Source of the DNA: Verrucomicrobiota bacterium
GTDB taxonomy: Bacteria > Verrucomicrobiota > Verrucomicrobiia > Opitutales > Opitutaceae
Direction: 5' to 3'
DNA length: 16,306 nt
Assembly: GCA_023447015.1 (NCBI GenBank)
Contig: JAEXPG010000562.1
Span: 1 to 16,306, forward strand
In this document: positions 14,248 through 16,306 of the stretch, one piece after another
Layout of the letters: the number at the start of each line of letters is the position of its first letter
Numbering within the stretch: the first letter of the stretch is position 1
The notes under the pieces: model-generated
Databases searched by the model: none
The model's input: only the letters and a program-made list of their open reading frames with translations
Told to the model about the DNA's origin: nothing
Made by a program: the position numbers and the translations under genes

Positions 14248-14517
14248 ATGAGAACCTCCCAGAATGTCATCGTCGCGGCCCTGTTCCTCGGACTCGCGTC
14301 AGCCTCGTTCGCCGGTCCCGGAGCGGAGTATTTCCAACGACGAGCAAAGAAGGCCGACAAGCCTCTGCCGGTTGCGACCGCGTCCTCAGAGGAGGCGAAG
14401 AGTCCTTCGGCAAGGAGCAAGCTGCCCGCGTGCTGCCGCGACGTGGTCAGCTACAAGCGTGGTCCATCTGGAAAAACCTCGACGAGGGTCGTGACGCACG
14501 AGTGTTCGTGCAGTTGA
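14248..14517 (+). CDS. Small secreted protein with C-terminal cysteine pairs
   Basis: An 89-aa protein with a clear signal peptide (MRTSQNVIVAALFLGLASASFA, cleavage after residue 22). The mature part is a polar, Lys/Ser/Ala-rich linker followed by a compact Cys end: Cys62-Cys63 and CSC (Cys86, Cys88), with His84 two residues before Cys86. That gives five candidate thiol/imidazole ligands within 27 residues. I recognise no family. A GAAAGGA ribosome site lies about 7 bp before the ATG. As the last + strand gene of the cargo it probably works with the efflux genes as a periplasmic metal-binding peptide; this is inference. Confidence 0.65.
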   Translation: MRTSQNVIVAALFLGLASASFAGPGAEYFQRRAKKADKPLPVATASSEEAKSPSARSKLPACCRDVVSYKRGPSGKTSTRVVTHECSCS

Positions 14518-14960
14518 TGCGCGCTCCGAAACGCAACGCGTGCTGTGCAGGAAAATGGGGGCAGCGTGAATGCCGGCCCTCCCGGGCGAGGCGACGAAAT
14601 GCTACAGCCCCTTGCTGCTGACCGCGCGAAGACGCGCGCTCAGCACTTTTACGTCGGCCTCAGCACCGGCGGCGTTCGCCCGAGATTTGGCGAGACGGAC
14701 TTCGGCTTGGAGAAGCTGGCGTTTGAGCTGCGCGAGCTCGTCGAGGGTGGCGTCGGCGGACGTGCTGCGCGCGTTTGTTGCGGTGGAGCTTGCTGGGAGT
14801 TCGGCGGATGTAGCCATTGTTCGGACCGCGATGGTGCGGTGATTTTGTTTCGGTTTGGAGTGCGGTCGGCACGCGAAAGCGCCCGATCCGAGCCAAGAGT
14901 CGCCCGCCGAACGCAGTTGGCAGCACCGCGCATCTACCGGAAATACGGGAGGAGTTTCGC
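14518..14960. other. Convergent intergenic region between the + strand cargo and the CadD gene
   Basis: These 443 bp separate convergent genes. The only partly believable frame is a 71-codon coiled-coil ORF on the minus strand (14602-14817). Other long frames here are products of high G+C. No intrinsic terminator with a T-tail is visible for either strand; GCCC-TCCC-GGGC near 14576-14587 is a short stem only. Confidence 0.5.
14602..14817 (-). CDS. Doubtful small coiled-coil protein
   Basis: A 71-codon frame from an ATG at 14815-14817. Residues about 24-66 have a coiled-coil heptad-like pattern (LDELAQLKRQLLQAEVRL, then 'DVKVLSARLRAV') and the first 23 residues are Ser/Thr/Ala-rich. This could be a real small protein, or a remnant of a longer coiled-coil protein such as a transposase N-terminus or an adaptor hairpin. 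There is no ribosome site, and the frame is open further upstream without coding character. It lies downstream of the CadD gene on the same strand. Confidence 0.3.
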   Translation of the reverse strand: MATSAELPASSTATNARSTSADATLDELAQLKRQLLQAEVRLAKSRANAAGAEADVKVLSARLRAVSSKGL

Positions 14961-15551
14961 TCAGAATTCCAACCAACGGTTGAAAAACGAGTGGTGCAAC
15001 ATGATCCATAGGCCCAGGAGAATCAGAACCCAAGGCGCGGCTCGCTTGCTGATCCGCTGGATGAGGTCACCCCATGCAGAATGGCGAACCGCCTGGTATG
15101 CGAATACGCACCAGACCAAGGTCAGCAGGAGAAAGGAAAGTCCCGTTATAAGCTTCTGTGTGCCTGTTTGTGCAGCAAACGCGGGAATGTAGACACCCAG
15201 GTTGTCGGCTCCGTTCGCCAGCGTGACACCCGCAACGCTCAACCATGTCATCGTCTGAGGCACCTCAGTATTTGCAGAGTCGCTTGTGATCGGACGACGT
15301 AGCCAACGAAAACCGATTAGGAGCGGGACAATCCCAAGGAGAGGCAACCATCCGTGCGGAATCGCCAGCGCCAACACGGCCGCAGCGTAGCTGACGATGG
15401 TTAACACACCGATTCCCGCGAGCTGCCCGAAAACGACCGAGCGTACAGAGCACTTTGGCTGAGAGAAGAAGAGCGCAAGAAGCACGAGGTCATCGGCGTT
15501 GGTGGCAACGAACATGACGACCGCAACGGCGCCTGTCTGGAGGGTGTCCAT
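14961..15551 (-). CDS. cadD: CadD-family cadmium resistance transporter
   Basis: A 196-aa membrane protein with about five or six hydrophobic helices. Two inverted-repeat-like motifs typical of the CadD/LysE-related superfamily are present: TNADD (residues 17-21) in helix 1 and NGADN (113-117, 'TLANGADNLGVYIPAFA') in helix 4. CadD proteins confer cadmium resistance, presumably by efflux across the cytoplasmic membrane. The ATG at 15551 was chosen because it puts TNADD about 17 residues from the start as in CadD proteins; a TTG nine codons upstream is also in frame but has no support. It points against the + strand efflux genes and has its own upstream terminator, so it is probably expressed separately. 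A weak TGTAAT box lies about 30 bp upstream of the ATG. Confidence 0.85.
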   Translation of the reverse strand: MDTLQTGAVAVVMFVATNADDLVLLALFFSQPKCSVRSVVFGQLAGIGVLTIVSYAAAVLALAIPHGWLPLLGIVPLLIGFRWLRRPITSDSANTEVPQTMTWLSVAGVTLANGADNLGVYIPAFAAQTGTQKLITGLSFLLLTLVWCVFAYQAVRHSAWGDLIQRISKRAAPWVLILLGLWIMLHHSFFNRWLEF

Positions 15552-15621
15552 CAATGGGATGTGCCCGATGGCATCCAATTACACGGGGGATGTCGATGCA
15601 GCTGATGGAGATGCGGCCAAG

Positions 15622-15643
15622 AAAAAGGGGGCACGAGGCCCCC
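15622..15643 (-). terminator. Intrinsic terminator of the DUF6573-type gene
   Basis: On the minus strand, GGGGGC and GCCCCC pair as a perfect 6-bp stem with loop CTCGT, followed directly by TTTTTCTT. It lies 4 bp after the TGA (15648-15650) of the gene at 15648-16019. This is a textbook rho-independent terminator and insulates the CadD gene from that message. Confidence 0.9.
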
Positions 15644-15647
15644 GTGC

Positions 15648-16019
15648 TCAGTCCTCGTTGGGAAGCATGAGCGTGAGCACCGGAGTCGGTGTATCTCCAG
15701 GGCCGATGTGCAGTTTCAGGGCGTGCTTGGTCCCGGCGAGGATGACCTTGAAGTGGATCTGGCCGGCGTCCTGACGTCCGGTCCGGACTGCGATCAACGC
15801 CATCCAGGAGATGTCGTGGCAGATCCCGTTGAGATCCTGACCGTCCTTTTGCAGGGCGGCTTCGATGATCGCCCACACCGTCGCGGTGCACGCGAACGGA
15901 TACTTCCAGTGCTCCTTGATCGTCTCGATCCCACTGAGGTCAACAAGGACACCGTCCTCGATGGCCTGCTTGCGGGTATAGGAGTAAACGACCTCACCGA
16001 ACGAGTTATCTTGAGTCAT
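15648..16019 (-). CDS. DUF6573-type mobile-element protein
   Basis: A 123-aa soluble protein. The N-terminus FGEVVYSYTRKQAIEDGVLVDLSG matches, from memory, the hallmark of DUF6573 proteins (quoted here only as FGEVVYSYTRKQAIEDG), which are common on plasmids and conjugative elements and have no known function. The middle ('WKYPFACTATVWAIIEAAL') and a beta-rich end ('IHFKVILAGTKHALKLHIGPGD') fit the family layout, and the length is normal. An ATG start follows a 30-bp leader with a CATGCC/GGCATG inverted repeat, and a perfect 15-bp palindrome lies farther upstream. The gene has its own intrinsic terminator, so it is a monocistron. It supports the view that the window is part of a mobile element. 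Confidence 0.75.
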   Translation of the reverse strand: MTQDNSFGEVVYSYTRKQAIEDGVLVDLSGIETIKEHWKYPFACTATVWAIIEAALQKDGQDLNGICHDISWMALIAVRTGRQDAGQIHFKVILAGTKHALKLHIGPGDTPTPVLTLMLPNED

Positions 16020-16023
16020 GGTT

Positions 16024-16048
16024 CATGCCGTGCGGCCCGTGGGGCATG
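16024..16048 (-). promoter_or_regulatory. Inverted repeat in the leader of the DUF6573-type gene
   Basis: CATGCC (16024-16029) and GGCATG (16043-16048) form 6-bp arms 13 bp apart, just upstream of the ATG at 16019. No ribosome site is visible between the arm and the start. It could fold in the mRNA leader and modulate translation. Confidence 0.3.
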
Positions 16049-16049
16049 C

Positions 16050-16064
16050 GTCACGACTCGTGAC
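16050..16064. promoter_or_regulatory. Perfect 15-bp palindrome, likely operator
   Basis: GTCACGA-C-TCGTGAC has 7-bp perfect arms around one base. It lies 31-45 bp upstream of the DUF6573-type start, where a promoter core would sit; GATAAG, a -10-like box on the minus strand, touches it. The symmetry and spacing fit a dimeric repressor site. The regulator is not visible in the window. Confidence 0.5.
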
Positions 16065-16140
16065 CTTATCGCCTACTGCCGATTGGCGATTTCGCCCCAC
16101 ACCCGAAAGTCAAAGCACTGTCCGGGAGCGCCGAGGCCGC

Positions 16141-16157
16141 GTCCCGCGCAGCGGGAC
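16141..16157. repeat. Perfect hairpin GTCCCGC/GCGGGAC
   Basis: Seven perfectly paired bases enclose a 3-base loop (GCA). Neither strand has a T-run after it, so it is not an intrinsic terminator. It lies between the operator-like palindrome and a second hairpin at 16257-16277. Confidence 0.5.
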
Positions 16158-16256
16158 CAACGAGGGGGAAGCGGAGGACCTGCCTTGTGCGTGGTGGAGA
16201 TCGCGCAGCGATACGACCTTGACCGGGTGTACCATGGGGAAATCAGCGGCTGGCAG

Positions 16257-16277
16257 TCGCTCGAAGAAAACGAGCGA
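16257..16277. repeat. Perfect hairpin TCGCTCG/CGAGCGA
   Basis: Seven perfectly paired bases enclose a 7-base loop, AAGAAAA. A partial third copy, GCGAGC, follows at once (16279-16284), which gives the local GAGCGAAGCGAGC repeat. The role is unknown. Confidence 0.45.
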
Positions 16278-16306
16278 AGCGAGCAACCGTTCGATTCCGG
16301 CGTCAT

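Larger units (their letters stand above)
16065..16306. other. Right-end region without an assignable gene
   Basis: Several frames are open on both strands here, and none is convincing. A + strand frame ending in EIAQRYDLDRVYHGEISGW (16197-16253) looks somewhat protein-like but has no start codon with support; a + strand ATG at 16234 and a minus frame running in from 16306 to a TAG at 16073 are alternatives. Two hairpins are present: GTCCCGC-GCA-GCGGGAC (16141-16157) and TCGCTCG-AAGAAAA-CGAGCGA (16257-16277). A gene cut by the window edge is possible. Confidence 0.4.

Noticed and set aside
14545..15192. 215-codon + strand ORF
   Set aside because: It overlaps the well-supported cadD gene on the other strand and its product has no recognisable features.
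15552..15578. Nine-codon upstream extension of cadD from a TTG codon
   Set aside because: It has no ribosome site, and the ATG at 15551 matches the usual CadD N-terminus.
4512..16127. 12-bp identical repeat CACTGTCCGGGA at 4512-4523 and 16116-16127, considered as an att-like pair flanking the cargo
   Set aside because: Several 12-base matches are expected by chance in a G+C-rich 16-kb window, and the similarity does not extend beyond 12 bases.

Overview
The window is about 62-65% G+C, and its proteins carry Sec signal peptides, lipoboxes and outer-membrane components, so the host is a Gram-negative bacterium. My best guess is the Verrucomicrobiota (Opitutaceae-like): high G+C, many start codons without a Shine-Dalgarno sequence, and secreted accessory proteins I cannot place in well-known proteobacterial families. 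This is inference from style, not from a marker gene.

Left part (1-4410, all + strand): a piece of a conjugative type IV secretion locus. In order: the tail of a possible VirB8-like protein, a secreted VirB9/TraN-like protein, a VirB10/TrbI-like inner-membrane protein, a coiled-coil lipoprotein, a single-module ClpB-type AAA+ ATPase, and a LuxR-type regulator with a degenerate receiver domain. The genes are packed with 0-11 bp gaps or an ATGA overlap, so they look like one operon.

Middle (4411-14517, + strand): a metal-resistance cargo. A 387-bp intergenic stretch holds a 33-bp near-perfect palindrome and a candidate MerR-type promoter. Then come a Cys-rich secreted protein, a CzcCBA-type RND efflux system (outer-membrane factor, unusually short adaptor lipoprotein, CzcA pump), two paralogous periplasmic proteins (one with a Cys/His tail), a small lipoprotein, a P1B-2 Zn/Cd/Pb ATPase without the usual N-terminal HMA domain, a two-TM glycine-rich protein and a secreted protein ending in Cys pairs. 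The P-type ATPase would move metal from cytosol to periplasm and the RND pump from periplasm to outside. The secreted Cys/His-rich proteins are plausibly periplasmic buffers or chaperones.

Right part (14518-16306, mostly - strand): a doubtful small coiled-coil ORF, a CadD-family cadmium transporter, a clear intrinsic terminator, a DUF6573-type protein of the kind found on mobile elements, and an end region with a perfect 15-bp operator-like palindrome and further hairpins but no gene I can assign. The layout reads as a Zn/Cd/Co resistance module carried inside an integrative conjugative element or plasmid, between T4SS genes and an accessory backbone gene. No metal-responsive regulator, integrase, relaxase or transposase is visible in the window.
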